DNA of 21,405 nt, from NCBI GenBank assembly GCA_937874965.1, contig CALNCD010000186.1, positions 1 through 21,405 on the forward strand, read 5' to 3'. A program made the translations under genes and the position numbers. A model generated the notes under the pieces. It was not told the DNA's origin. It made no database searches and worked only from the letters and a program-made list of their open reading frames with translations. The stretch comes from an uncultured Erysipelotrichaceae bacterium (lineage in GTDB: Bacteria > Bacillota_I > Bacilli_A > Erysipelotrichales > Erysipelotrichaceae). Positions 14,547 through 21,405 of this stretch are shown here, in pieces (position 1 is the first letter of the stretch; each line of letters opens with the position of its first letter).

Positions 14547-14765
14547 TCAATCTCCTTTCAATGCCTTCGTCGGATAATAGAAGGGACTTTCCCGCATTTT
14601 AACACGAAATCTGGAAATCACAAACTCATCTGAACGGGCATCTGGTGTCTTCAACATTGCGAACAGAAGCGCATTACTCCTGTCCGCCCGGATTTCAGAA
14701 CCATCCGCTCTAACGTGCTGCTCATGGTTTTCTTTAAAGACATCTCGTTCTGGAATGAATTGAAA
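14547..14765 (-). pseudogene. 3' stump of a truncated minus-strand gene
   Basis: An open minus-strand frame of 72 codons runs from 14765 to a TGA at 14547-14549. Its translation is clearly protein-like (SNALLFAMLKTPDARSDEFV; SRFRVKMRESPFYYPTKALK) but no start codon lies near its beginning; the only ATG, at 14657, is internal and has no ribosome site. An in-frame TAG (14766-14768, minus strand) marks the left break. The stop is three bases before the ATG of the glycosyltransferase-like gene, whose ribosome site lies within this frame, a usual sign of operon coupling. I infer the C-terminal remnant of a larger gene cut where the DeoR promoter region begins. Family unknown. It accounts for most of the 310-base gap. 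Confidence 0.5.
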
Positions 14766-14787
14766 CTATGGCACTCTGATTAAAAAT

Positions 14788-14816
14788 TTGGTATATTATA
14801 GTCATATTAGTAAAAT
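14788..14816 (+). promoter_or_regulatory. Tentative promoter of the DeoR gene
   Basis: TTGGTA (14788-14793) and TAAAAT (14811-14816) are 17 bases apart in an AT-rich stretch. Other -10-like words (TATATT at 14792, TATTAT at 14794) overlap, so the exact choice is uncertain. Confidence 0.35.
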
Positions 14817-14854
14817 AATCGGTAAGTTAACAATCTTTTGATAGGGGAGTAACA

Positions 14855-15610
14855 ATGAAGAATAACAGAATCATGGAAATGGAGAAATACATTACAGATC
14901 ATGAACTTTGCACGATGGAGGAACTTGTCGCGGTTTTCAATGTTTCAATGAATACAGTTCGTAATGATGTTAAATCACTGGTAAGCAAGAATGCTGTCCG
15001 TAAAGTCTATGGCGGGGTTGCATCCGTTTCTCAAAGCATCATAACGGCCTTTGATCAGCGCTCGGACCGGAATATTGAGAATAAGAACAAAATTGCGAAA
15101 GAAGCAGCGGGATTCATCGAAGAAGGCGATGTGATTTTCATTGATTCCGGTACAACGACGATGAAGATCATGGATTACCTTGATTACCATTTGAATATCA
15201 CAATAATTACGCATAATCTCAGTGTGATCAATTCGTGTATCCCCTACGACACAATCCGGGTCATCGGATTGCCCGGGGTATTGGAGCGTAAAACCCGTTC
15301 ATTCCATGATGTGGACACTCCGAAGATCCTGGAGCGCTATAATGTCGACAAAGCGTTTCTGGCAGCCACCAGCATTACAGAAATCGGCCGATTAAGCAAT
15401 ACTTCAGCAATTGAGTGCACCATAAAATCAAAAGCGCTGGAGATTTCGAAACAGCGCTATCTCTTGGTGGATGCTTCCAAGTTCAATCGAAAGTCATTGA
15501 TGACATTTGGGTTGCTCTCAGACATCGATTGCCTAATCAGCGACAAGGGGATTTCGAGTGATGCGGTTTCCATGTGTGAAAAGGAAGTTGGTCAGTTGAT
15601 TATTGTCTGA
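14855..15610 (+). CDS. DeoR-family sugar-phosphate-responsive repressor
   Basis: A 251-residue regulator of the DeoR/GlpR type. The N-terminal helix-turn-helix (about 5-55) contains MEELVAVFNVSMNTVRNDVK and the wing VRKVYGGVA. The C-terminal effector domain has the sugar-phosphate site IDSGTTT (97-103), ITHN (118-121) and the closing LLVDASKF (203-210). Proteins of this type usually release DNA when bound to a phosphorylated sugar. It lies 181 bases upstream of a mannose-family PTS operon, on the same strand and separated by a terminator, so it most likely represses that operon and perhaps itself, using a pathway intermediate as signal. Confidence 0.88.
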   Translation: MKNNRIMEMEKYITDHELCTMEELVAVFNVSMNTVRNDVKSLVSKNAVRKVYGGVASVSQSIITAFDQRSDRNIENKNKIAKEAAGFIEEGDVIFIDSGTTTMKIMDYLDYHLNITIITHNLSVINSCIPYDTIRVIGLPGVLERKTRSFHDVDTPKILERYNVDKAFLAATSITEIGRLSNTSAIECTIKSKALEISKQRYLLVDASKFNRKSLMTFGLLSDIDCLISDKGISSDAVSMCEKEVGQLIIV

Positions 15611-15642
15611 TGAATTACTATTAATTTAATAACAATAATGAT

Positions 15643-15673
15643 AAATGAAGTTTTTTATTCACTTCATTTTTTT
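15643..15673 (+). terminator. Terminator between the DeoR gene and the PTS operon
   Basis: AAATGAAGT (15643-15651) pairs with ACTTCATTT (15661-15669), nine base pairs with a T-rich loop, followed by more T residues. It separates the regulator transcript from the operon. Confidence 0.75.
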
Positions 15674-15692
15674 ATTTATCATTAAATATAAC

Positions 15693-15710
15693 AATAATTT
15701 GATAATTATT
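15693..15710. promoter_or_regulatory. AT-rich palindrome before the PTS operon promoter
   Basis: AATAATT (15693-15699) and AATTATT (15704-15710) form a perfect inverted repeat with a four-base spacer, ending one base before the proposed -35. The 11-base word ATAACAATAAT also occurs twice, at 15629-15639 and 15688-15698. These are candidate DeoR binding sites. Confidence 0.35.
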
Positions 15711-15711
15711 A

Positions 15712-15740
15712 TTTACAAATTACTAAAGAGGTGATAATAT
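15712..15740 (+). promoter_or_regulatory. Promoter of the mannose-family PTS operon
   Basis: TTTACA (15712-15717) and TAATAT (15735-15740) are 17 bases apart, and TGA just before the -10 makes an extended -10. The start point would be near 15747, with a leader of about 45 bases. Confidence 0.55.
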
Positions 15741-15791
15741 TTGCGTAAGGTACCGAAGAAAGCGGATACATTGTAACGTATAAGGAGGAGA

Positions 15792-16214
15792 ATGAGAAAA
15801 ATTTTGCTTGGATCCCATGGGAAGATGGCGAGTGGTCTTGAGAATACACTGAGGTTGTTTGTAGGTAATGACTATCCAGTCACAAGCATTAGCGCCTACC
15901 TTGATTCTGAAGATGGGTATCTCGATGAAATTGATCAGTTCATCGAGGGAATTGAAGACGGCGATGAAGCTGTGATATTCACGGATATTCTTGGCGGAAG
16001 CGTAAATCAGCAGGTAATTGCGAAGGTTTTTGCCAGCGAGAAGAAAATCTTCGTCATATCCAACATGAATCTTCCCGTTGTTATCAGCATTTTACTTCAC
16101 TTTGAGCCGTTGTCGGATGAGGTTATCCTCACTTTGATCGATGAGTGTAAAATTCAGCTGATGAACTATGAGAAGACGCATGCGAATGAAACTGAAGATG
16201 ATTTCTTCGGTTAG
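15792..16214 (+). CDS. PTS EIIA, mannose family
   Basis: A 140-residue mannose-family EIIA (ManX N-terminal type). The active histidine is H9 in ILLGSHGKMASGLENT, and the central FTDILGGSVNQQV (63-75) is the usual loop packed against it. It accepts phosphate from HPr and passes it to the EIIB encoded next. The TAAGGAGG site is ideally placed. Unlike ManX it is not fused to EIIB; separate A and B genes are common in Bacillota. First gene of the operon with EIIB, EIIC, EIID, aldolase, dehydrogenase and kinase. Confidence 0.9.
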   Translation: MRKILLGSHGKMASGLENTLRLFVGNDYPVTSISAYLDSEDGYLDEIDQFIEGIEDGDEAVIFTDILGGSVNQQVIAKVFASEKKIFVISNMNLPVVISILLHFEPLSDEVILTLIDECKIQLMNYEKTHANETEDDFFG

Positions 16215-16223
16215 GAGGAACTT

Positions 16224-16703
16224 ATGATAGAGTCTATAAGAGTTGATGACCGCTTAATCCATGGCCAGGTTGCTCTGGTGTGGTCGAAAGAATATGGTGT
16301 TACCCATATCGTTGTAGCAAATGATGCTGCCTCAGTCAATGATGTTCAGCAGATGACGTTGAAGATGGCAACTCCTTCGGGGATTAAATTGCTGATCAAG
16401 AACGTGGCTGATGCTATAGGGGTTTTTAACCATCCTAAGGCGCAAGAGACAAAAATGTTTGTCCTGACCAACACGATTACGGATGCTTTAAGGATTGTCG
16501 AGGCCTGCGACACGGTGAAGTCAGTGAATGTTGCCAATGTCGGCCGCTTTGATCGCAGTGAAAACAAGGTAACCCTTAATTCCTGCTTGCTTGTAAATCC
16601 TGAAGAGATGAATAGTTTAAGAAAGCTCGCTGAAAAGGATATTCCTGTTTTTCATCAGGTTATACCAAGTGCAGCGAAAGTTAGTGTCAGTAAGCTGATA
16701 TAA
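16224..16703 (+). CDS. PTS EIIB, mannose family
   Basis: A 159-residue mannose-family EIIB. The phosphohistidine is H13 in the signature VDDRLIHGQVALVW (7-20), as in sorbose, mannose and N-acetylgalactosamine EIIB proteins. It phosphorylates the incoming sugar at the EIIC/EIID channel. The AGGAGG site is four bases from the preceding stop codon region. Substrate cannot be told from sequence. Confidence 0.9.
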   Translation: MIESIRVDDRLIHGQVALVWSKEYGVTHIVVANDAASVNDVQQMTLKMATPSGIKLLIKNVADAIGVFNHPKAQETKMFVLTNTITDALRIVEACDTVKSVNVANVGRFDRSENKVTLNSCLLVNPEEMNSLRKLAEKDIPVFHQVIPSAAKVSVSKLI

Positions 16704-16712
16704 GGAGAAATT

Positions 16713-17511
16713 ATGCTTAATATTGCACTTCTATCTGCTTTAGCTTATTTGCTATGGTGGAAACTGGTTGTTTGGAACCAGTATGACAGAAAGGCCGATT
16801 GTTGTCGGTGCTGTTACCGGATTATTGTTAGGGGATTTGAAACTCGGCTTGATGCTTGGTGCTTCACTAGAAGCAATCTTTATGGGTTCGGTGAATATCG
16901 GAGGACAGCTCTCCGCTGATCCTGCTGCGGCTACTGTGTTCGCAGTTGCCTTTGCCACTCAGCAGACCATTGATGCGGAGGCAGCATTGACTATTGCTAT
17001 TCCGATCGGCGTTCTGCTTGGATTTGTTTCAATGTTTGTCAATAATATTTTTCTGACTGTTTTTGTACCGATGATGGACCGCTTTGCAGCAGAAGGCAAT
17101 GAAAAAGGCCTGGTTTGGATTTTGAACTTCGGCATCTGGCTTGCCAAGAATATTGTTTTCTGTGTTGTTATCTTTATCGGCGTTTACGCAGGACATACTG
17201 CGGTCGCCAGTTTCGTGGATAAGATTCCGGCTGTTGTGATGACCGGCTTATCTGTTGCCGGCAAGTTCCTGCCTGCTGTCGGTCTGGCAATCCTGATGAA
17301 GATGCTGTGGTCAAAAGAGGTTGCAATCTATTATTTCCTTGGTTTTGTTCTTTCTATCTATGTCGGTCTGCCGATTATTGCGGTGGCTGTATTAGGCTTG
17401 ATTCTGACCTTGTCCATTGCCTACCGGGATCTGGAATTAAACAAAATCAGAGCCGGTGCTTTAACTGCACGCGAAGACGTAAAATCAGATGTGGAGGATT
17501 TCTTTGAATGA
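16713..17511 (+). pseudogene. PTS EIIC, mannose/sorbose family, frameshifted near its start
   Basis: An AAGGAG site and ATG at 16713 open a normal EIIC N-terminus (MLNIALLSALAYLLWW), but this frame leaves the family pattern and stops at 16919. The rest of EIIC, from LFGTSMTERPIVVG to the C-terminus, is in the +1 frame up to 17511. Dropping one A of the AAA at 16761-16763 restores a continuous 265-residue protein across the junction (LLWWNWLFGTSMTERPIVVG), the usual EIIC length. As given, the gene is broken after about 16 residues. A TTG at 16768 or ATG at 16783 could start the second frame but would remove the first membrane helix, and neither has a ribosome site. The cause may be a sequence error, a recent mutation or reversible phase change. 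Downstream the protein is intact and overlaps EIID by four bases. Confidence 0.8.
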
Positions 17512-18338
17512 AACAGAATCAGAATATCACCGTCGAAGATAAAAAAATGCTCAACAGGATCTTCTTCCGATCCTTCTTTGGACAAGCATCCAGAGTCGGG
17601 GGACAAGCGCGTCAGCATGCCATCGGATTTCTATATGCATTGCTGCCTGCATTGGATCGTTATTACAAGGATGATCCGGAAGCTAAAAAGGGTGCACTGG
17701 TACGCCATGTGCAATTCTACAACGTCACGACAATGCTGAGTACGCTTGTCCTAGGCATTATCGCTTCAATGGAGCGGGAGAACAGTGAGAACAAGGATTT
17801 CGATGAAAACTCGATTGTCGCGATTAAAGTTGCTTTAATGGGACCGTTATCAGGAATCGGCGATTCGATCTTCATCGGTGTAGTCCGCGTCATCGCAGCC
17901 GGGGTCGGAATCGGTCTGGCGTTGAACGGATCGATACTTGGTCCGATCCTGTTCCTGGTTATCTATAATGTTCCTTCAGTGGTGCTGAGATATTATCTGA
18001 CGTTTATCGGGTTTAAATCCGGTTCAGGTTTCATTGCGAACATGTATGAAAGCGGAGCAATGAAGATTGTGACCAAGGCTGCCTGTATTCTGGGCTTGAT
18101 TATGGTAGGTGCAATGACAGCGACTACAGTAACCTTCAAGTCCATTATCCAGATTCCGGTTGTCGATGCAGATCCTGTGCTGCTTCAGACGTATCTTGAT
18201 GCGATTTTCAAAGGATTGGTGCCGCTGGGGTTAACCGTAGGCTGCAAATATTTGCTCGATAAAAAGGTCAATGTCAATATAGTCATGATCGGAATTGTTG
18301 CACTTGCGATTGTTCTGGCTTTGCTGAAGGTGGTCTAG
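17508..18338 (+). CDS. PTS EIID, mannose family
   Basis: A 276-residue EIID of the mannose family, the second membrane subunit of the channel. It starts with the typical amphipathic region RIFFRSFFGQASRVGG, then QHAIGFLYALLPALDRYY, and has the conserved KVALMGPLSGIGDSIF block (about 106-121) before the C-terminal membrane helices. Full length. It overlaps the EIIC stop by four bases (ATGA). EIID occurs only in mannose-family PTS, which fixes the transporter class. Confidence 0.9.
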   Translation: MKQNQNITVEDKKMLNRIFFRSFFGQASRVGGQARQHAIGFLYALLPALDRYYKDDPEAKKGALVRHVQFYNVTTMLSTLVLGIIASMERENSENKDFDENSIVAIKVALMGPLSGIGDSIFIGVVRVIAAGVGIGLALNGSILGPILFLVIYNVPSVVLRYYLTFIGFKSGSGFIANMYESGAMKIVTKAACILGLIMVGAMTATTVTFKSIIQIPVVDADPVLLQTYLDAIFKGLVPLGLTVGCKYLLDKKVNVNIVMIGIVALAIVLALLKVV

Positions 18339-19223
18339 GTGATCACATCAATGAAGTCGATGCTTGACCACGCATCTGAAAACAATTATGCCGTGATGGC
18401 GGTCAATTGCGTAAGCATGGAAATTTTACGGGCAATTATCGATGCCGCTGAGGAGCAGCACTCGCCGATTATTGTCAATATTTCGCCCCGGCAGTTTAAA
18501 GCCCATGCGCCTCTCGAACTGATTGTCCCGATGTATACATCCTATGCTGCAAGTGCTAGCGTTCCCATTGCACTTAATCTTGATCATGGACAGTCGTATG
18601 AGGATATCACCAAGGCATTGCGCTTAGGCTTTACCAGTGTGATGTTTGACGGGTCAACCCTTCCTTTCGAGAAGAATATCGAGTACACCCGGATTATCCG
18701 CTCGTTGTCCCGGGAATACGCATGTTCACTTGAAGCTGAACTTGGCCATGTGGGTGTCGCTGCTGAGGGTGATGATGAAACAAATGCGTTATACACAGAT
18801 GTGGATGAGGCGGTTCAATTCATCCAGCAAACGCAGGTCGATTGTTTAGCAGTTGCCATTGGTACCGCACATGGCAGCTATCCGAAGGGCAAGAAGCCTA
18901 AGATTGACTTCAATCGGCTCAAAGAACTCAAAGAAGCCTTAAAGATTCCTTTGGTTCTGCACGGCGGATCTGGAGCGGGCGAAGAAAATATACGAAGAGC
19001 GGTGCAGCTTGGCATCAATAAAATCAATGTCTGCACTGATTTGTTCAATCATGGAAGGGAAGCCCTTCGAACTGCATTGACAGAAACGCCGCACATTGAT
19101 CTGATGGATCTTCAGCATGTTTCGCAGCTTGCGATGAAGGACTATATCAAGAACTATATTGCGATGATCGGATCATCAAACCGATACGATTATGACGTTT
19201 CAAAAGCGAAAGCTTTAGACTGA
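18339..19223 (+). CDS. Class II ketose-bisphosphate aldolase (FbaA/GatY type)
   Basis: A 294-residue zinc-dependent class II aldolase. Catalytic D82 and zinc ligand H83 lie in LNLDHGQSYE; E134 and H137 are in LEAELGHVG; zinc ligands H178 (AIGTAHGSYPKG) and H208 (VLHGGSGAGEENI) follow, with KINVCTDL as substrate loop. It should cleave a ketose 1,6-bisphosphate into dihydroxyacetone phosphate and an aldehyde phosphate. The GTG at 18339 directly follows the EIID stop; the ATG at 18351, eight bases after AGGTGA, is an equally good start and would remove four residues. Whether the substrate is the fructose, tagatose or another bisphosphate cannot be read. The following genes could process the aldehyde product. 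Confidence 0.88.
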   Translation: MITSMKSMLDHASENNYAVMAVNCVSMEILRAIIDAAEEQHSPIIVNISPRQFKAHAPLELIVPMYTSYAASASVPIALNLDHGQSYEDITKALRLGFTSVMFDGSTLPFEKNIEYTRIIRSLSREYACSLEAELGHVGVAAEGDDETNALYTDVDEAVQFIQQTQVDCLAVAIGTAHGSYPKGKKPKIDFNRLKELKEALKIPLVLHGGSGAGEENIRRAVQLGINKINVCTDLFNHGREALRTALTETPHIDLMDLQHVSQLAMKDYIKNYIAMIGSSNRYDYDVSKAKALD

Positions 19224-19230
19224 GGTGACT

Positions 19231-20253
19231 ATGAAAAAAGTAAAAGTAGGGATTGCCGGGTACGGCACAATCGGACAGCGGTTAGCGGATGGTGTCGCCC
19301 TGCAAGAAGACATGGAACTGGTCGGGGTTGCAGATCTTGCACCGACGTTATCCATTAGGGCGCTTTTTGAGAAAGGCATGCCGTATGACCTGTATCTTGT
19401 GAATGATTCCCATCTGGAAGAATTCAAAGCATTGGGAATTCCGGTGGCCGGTTCTTTTGAAGATTTGGTCAGCAACGTGGATATAATGCTGGATGCAGCA
19501 CCAGGTGGAATCGGTATAAAAAACAAGGAAGTCTATAAGAAACATGGTGTCAAGGCCATCTTCCAGGGGGGCGAGAAGAGTGACGTTGCTGATGTGTTTT
19601 TCCATGGCTATGCCAACTATTCTGCCGGGTTGGGAGCCGATTATCTGAAGCTGACATCCTGCAATACAACCGGAATTATCAGGGCAGTTGATGCCCTCGA
19701 TAGGGATTTCGGCATTACCCGGGTTGCTTTGACAATCGTCCGTCGGGTTGCGGATCCTGGTGATTATCATCGTGGATTGACCAACGCATTGGAACTGGAG
19801 AAGGCACCATCGCATCAGGCTTTGGATCTGATGGAGATAATGCCTCATATCAGTGCAACCGGAATTCTTATCCATACGCCGGTTACGCATGGACACATGA
19901 TTACTGTATTGGCATCAAGTACACAAAAGCTGACCAAAGACGATGTTCTGAAAAGCTTCAACAAGCATCCACGGATCAGGGTTGTCTCTAAGGATGAAGG
20001 CTTTCTAGGGAATGCCTCCTTCTTCAAGTATGCAAGGGACCTGGGAAAACCGCGAGGAGACTTGTACGAGATCGGTGTCTGGTCAGACAGTATTGTTGAA
20101 AGCGGCAATGACATTATGTTTGCGATGTATATTCCTCAGGAAAGCATTACTATTCCGGAAACAATTGACGGAATCCGTGCTGCCCTTTTGATGGAAGAAA
20201 ACCAAGCGGAAGCCACTTCATTGACTAACTCGTATCTGAAAATCACGAAATGA
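19231..20253 (+). CDS. Type II (archaeal-type) glyceraldehyde-3-phosphate dehydrogenase
   Basis: A 340-residue dehydrogenase of the archaeal-type GAPDH family, not the usual bacterial Gap. The nucleotide-binding start is IAGYGTIGQRLADG (8-21). Archaeal marks follow: GIGIKNKEVY, VKAIFQGGEKSDVA (107-120), the catalytic cysteine C144 in LTSCNTTGIIRA, the phosphate-binding RRVADP (171-176), APSHQALD, and a histidine at about 220 matching the archaeal active-site His. It would oxidise glyceraldehyde 3-phosphate, or a similar aldehyde phosphate, with inorganic phosphate to the acyl phosphate. I chose the ATG at 19231 over an in-frame GTG at 19225, which lies inside the AGGTG ribosome site. It sits seven bases after the aldolase and before an archaeal-type phosphoglycerate kinase. 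Cofactor preference is not clear from sequence. Confidence 0.9.
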   Translation: MKKVKVGIAGYGTIGQRLADGVALQEDMELVGVADLAPTLSIRALFEKGMPYDLYLVNDSHLEEFKALGIPVAGSFEDLVSNVDIMLDAAPGGIGIKNKEVYKKHGVKAIFQGGEKSDVADVFFHGYANYSAGLGADYLKLTSCNTTGIIRAVDALDRDFGITRVALTIVRRVADPGDYHRGLTNALELEKAPSHQALDLMEIMPHISATGILIHTPVTHGHMITVLASSTQKLTKDDVLKSFNKHPRIRVVSKDEGFLGNASFFKYARDLGKPRGDLYEIGVWSDSIVESGNDIMFAMYIPQESITIPETIDGIRAALLMEENQAEATSLTNSYLKITK

Positions 20254-20257
20254 CGTC

Positions 20258-20282
20258 TAAAGTGCTATGAACTAGCACTTTA
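20258..20282 (+). other. Stable hairpin between the dehydrogenase and kinase genes
   Basis: TAAAGTGCTA (20258-20267) and TAGCACTTTA (20273-20282) form a perfect ten-base-pair stem with a five-base loop. The tail is TTTATAAGG, too poor in T for a strong terminator. It could be a leaky terminator, a processing site or a 3' end protector that lets the kinase be made at a different level. Confidence 0.5.
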
Positions 20283-20297
20283 TTTATAAGGAGAGGT

Positions 20298-21405
20298 ATG
20301 AAATACGGAATAAACACAATTGATGATTTCAGCGTTTCAGGGAAAAGAGTTCTGGTCAGGGTTGATTTCAATCAACCTATTGATCATGCGACCGGAACGC
20401 TGAGAAGCACGAAGCGGATTGAAGCTGCAGTTTCAACTATCCGTGAACTGATCGAGAAGAATGCAAAGATTATTGTTTTGAGTCATCAGGGCAGTGATAT
20501 TGAATATCAGAATTTTTATACTACTCGGCCGCATGCTGCTGTTTTGTCGAGATTGCTTGGATCCCCGGTTCATTTTATTGAAGATGTATGCGGTCCTGCT
20601 GCATTGCAGGCCATTCAGTCTGTAAAGTGCGGGGAGGTTCTGATGCTTGACAATGTCCGGTTTATGTCAGAAGAGCAGACATTGTTTGAACATGAATTGC
20701 ATCTGAGCATTGAACAGCAACTTGCAACCCAGGTGGTCAGTAAACTGGCACCGGTCATTGATCTTTATATCAATGATGCCTTTGCTGCCGCACATCGCAA
20801 TCAGCCCTCGCTCTGTGCATTTCCATACTGTGTTCCATCAGCAATGGGGAGACTTTTTGAAAGGGAGTATGAGGTGATACAGGAGATGATGGATCATCCT
20901 AGGCATTCCAGTATTTTTGTTCTTGGCGGGGCAAAGATCAATGATGCCCTGGATATCATTGAATCGGTGCTCGCATCGAATATCTGCGATACCGTTCTGA
21001 GCGGGGGACTTGTTGCGAATCTGTTTCTGCTTGCATCGGGAGTCAATATCGGCGATGCATCTGCAGCATTTCTTGCTAAGAAGGGTTTTCTGAAGCGTCT
21101 GGATGATGTGAAAGCCATTTATTCTAGCTATCCGCAGCGAATTGTTCTGCCGAGGGACCTTGCTTATATCGAGGATGGAGAACGCAAGGAAATCAAGGTC
21201 AGTCCGGTTCTCAGCTCTAACCTTTATGTGGATATCGGTATAGATACGATCCGCCATTACGACGGCATTATCGCAAGTGCCCAGTCAGTTTTCGTAAACG
21301 GACCCGTCGGGGTATTCGAGGAGCCTCTATCAGAGCTCGGTACGAAAAGTATCTGGGAATCCCTTGCGACGACCAAGGCTTTTACGGTTGTCGGAGGCGG
21401 TGACA
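20298..21405 (+). CDS. Archaeal-type phosphoglycerate kinase, cut by window end
   Basis: The frame is open from ATG 20298 to the window edge (369 codons), with an AAGGAGAGG site. Order of motifs: VLVRVDFNQPID (D23, N25), R40 in KRIEAA, SHQG (62-65), LDNVRF with R121, NDAFAAAHRNQPS (159-171), LGGAKIND (209-216), SGGLVANLF (235-243), NGPVGVFEEP and VVGGGD just before the edge. The SHQG, GGLVANLF and overall pattern match archaeal, not bacterial, phosphoglycerate kinases. It would pass the acyl phosphate made by the preceding dehydrogenase to ADP. After SHQG the family normally has a basic residue and proline (RP or KP) that helps hold the 3-phosphoglycerate; here the residues are SD, with S66 in the basic position. 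Only the last part of the C-terminal domain is missing. Confidence 0.88.
   Translation, partial: MKYGINTIDDFSVSGKRVLVRVDFNQPIDHATGTLRSTKRIEAAVSTIRELIEKNAKIIVLSHQGSDIEYQNFYTTRPHAAVLSRLLGSPVHFIEDVCGPAALQAIQSVKCGEVLMLDNVRFMSEEQTLFEHELHLSIEQQLATQVVSKLAPVIDLYINDAFAAAHRNQPSLCAFPYCVPSAMGRLFEREYEVIQEMMDHPRHSSIFVLGGAKINDALDIIESVLASNICDTVLSGGLVANLFLLASGVNIGDASAAFLAKKGFLKRLDDVKAIYSSYPQRIVLPRDLAYIEDGERKEIKVSPVLSSNLYVDIGIDTIRHYDGIIASAQSVFVNGPVGVFEEPLSELGTKSIWESLATTKAFTVVGGGD

Noticed and set aside
1..21405. CRISPR array, tRNA or rRNA genes, insertion sequences, transposase genes
   Set aside because: Looked for repeated spacers, cloverleaf-like segments, terminal repeats and transposase motifs; none seen.

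Overview
The window reads as a low-to-moderate GC member of the Bacillota. Evidence: strong AGGAGG-type ribosome binding sites, tightly packed operons, three phosphotransferase (PTS) systems, PRD-type regulators, a LicT-style antitermination leader and 17-bp-spaced sigma-A promoters. Something near the Erysipelotrichia is my guess from overall flavour only; no rRNA or other marker is present. The region is accessory sugar catabolism, not housekeeping.

Layout. (1) 8-2067: a MerR-type regulator with two membrane segments, a gene-poor stretch with a decayed reading frame, then a single cupin gene behind a promoter carrying a perfect Fur-like box and ahead of a terminator. (2) 2183-6994: a PTS operon made of a PRD activator, EIIA, EIIB and EIIC of the ascorbate type and a SIS-domain sugar-phosphate protein, closed by a terminator. 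(3) 7003-7811: a second terminator, a promoter with a palindrome, and a YoaK/DUF1275 membrane protein. (4) 7833-11938: a beta-glucoside operon with consensus promoter, RAT element overlapping a terminator, LicT-type antiterminator, EIIBC and 6-phospho-beta-glucosidase. (5) 11944-13450: a TetR regulator under two matching operators, a four-helix membrane protein and a short flavodoxin. (6) 13611-14765, minus strand: a polysaccharide-type glycosyltransferase-like gene preceded by the 3' stump of another gene. (7) 14788-21405 (open at the right edge): a DeoR regulator, then mannose-family EIIA, EIIB, EIIC (frameshifted as given) and EIID, a class II ketose-bisphosphate aldolase, an archaeal-type (type II) glyceraldehyde-3-phosphate dehydrogenase and an archaeal-type phosphoglycerate kinase cut by the window end.

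The last operon is the most interesting part. It joins a sugar importer to an aldolase and an oxidation/ATP-recovery pair whose sequences look archaeal, not like the usual bacterial Gap and Pgk. It could be a private lower-glycolysis branch or a route for a non-standard aldehyde phosphate. The stump of a broken gene just left of its promoter hints that the operon arrived by rearrangement or transfer.
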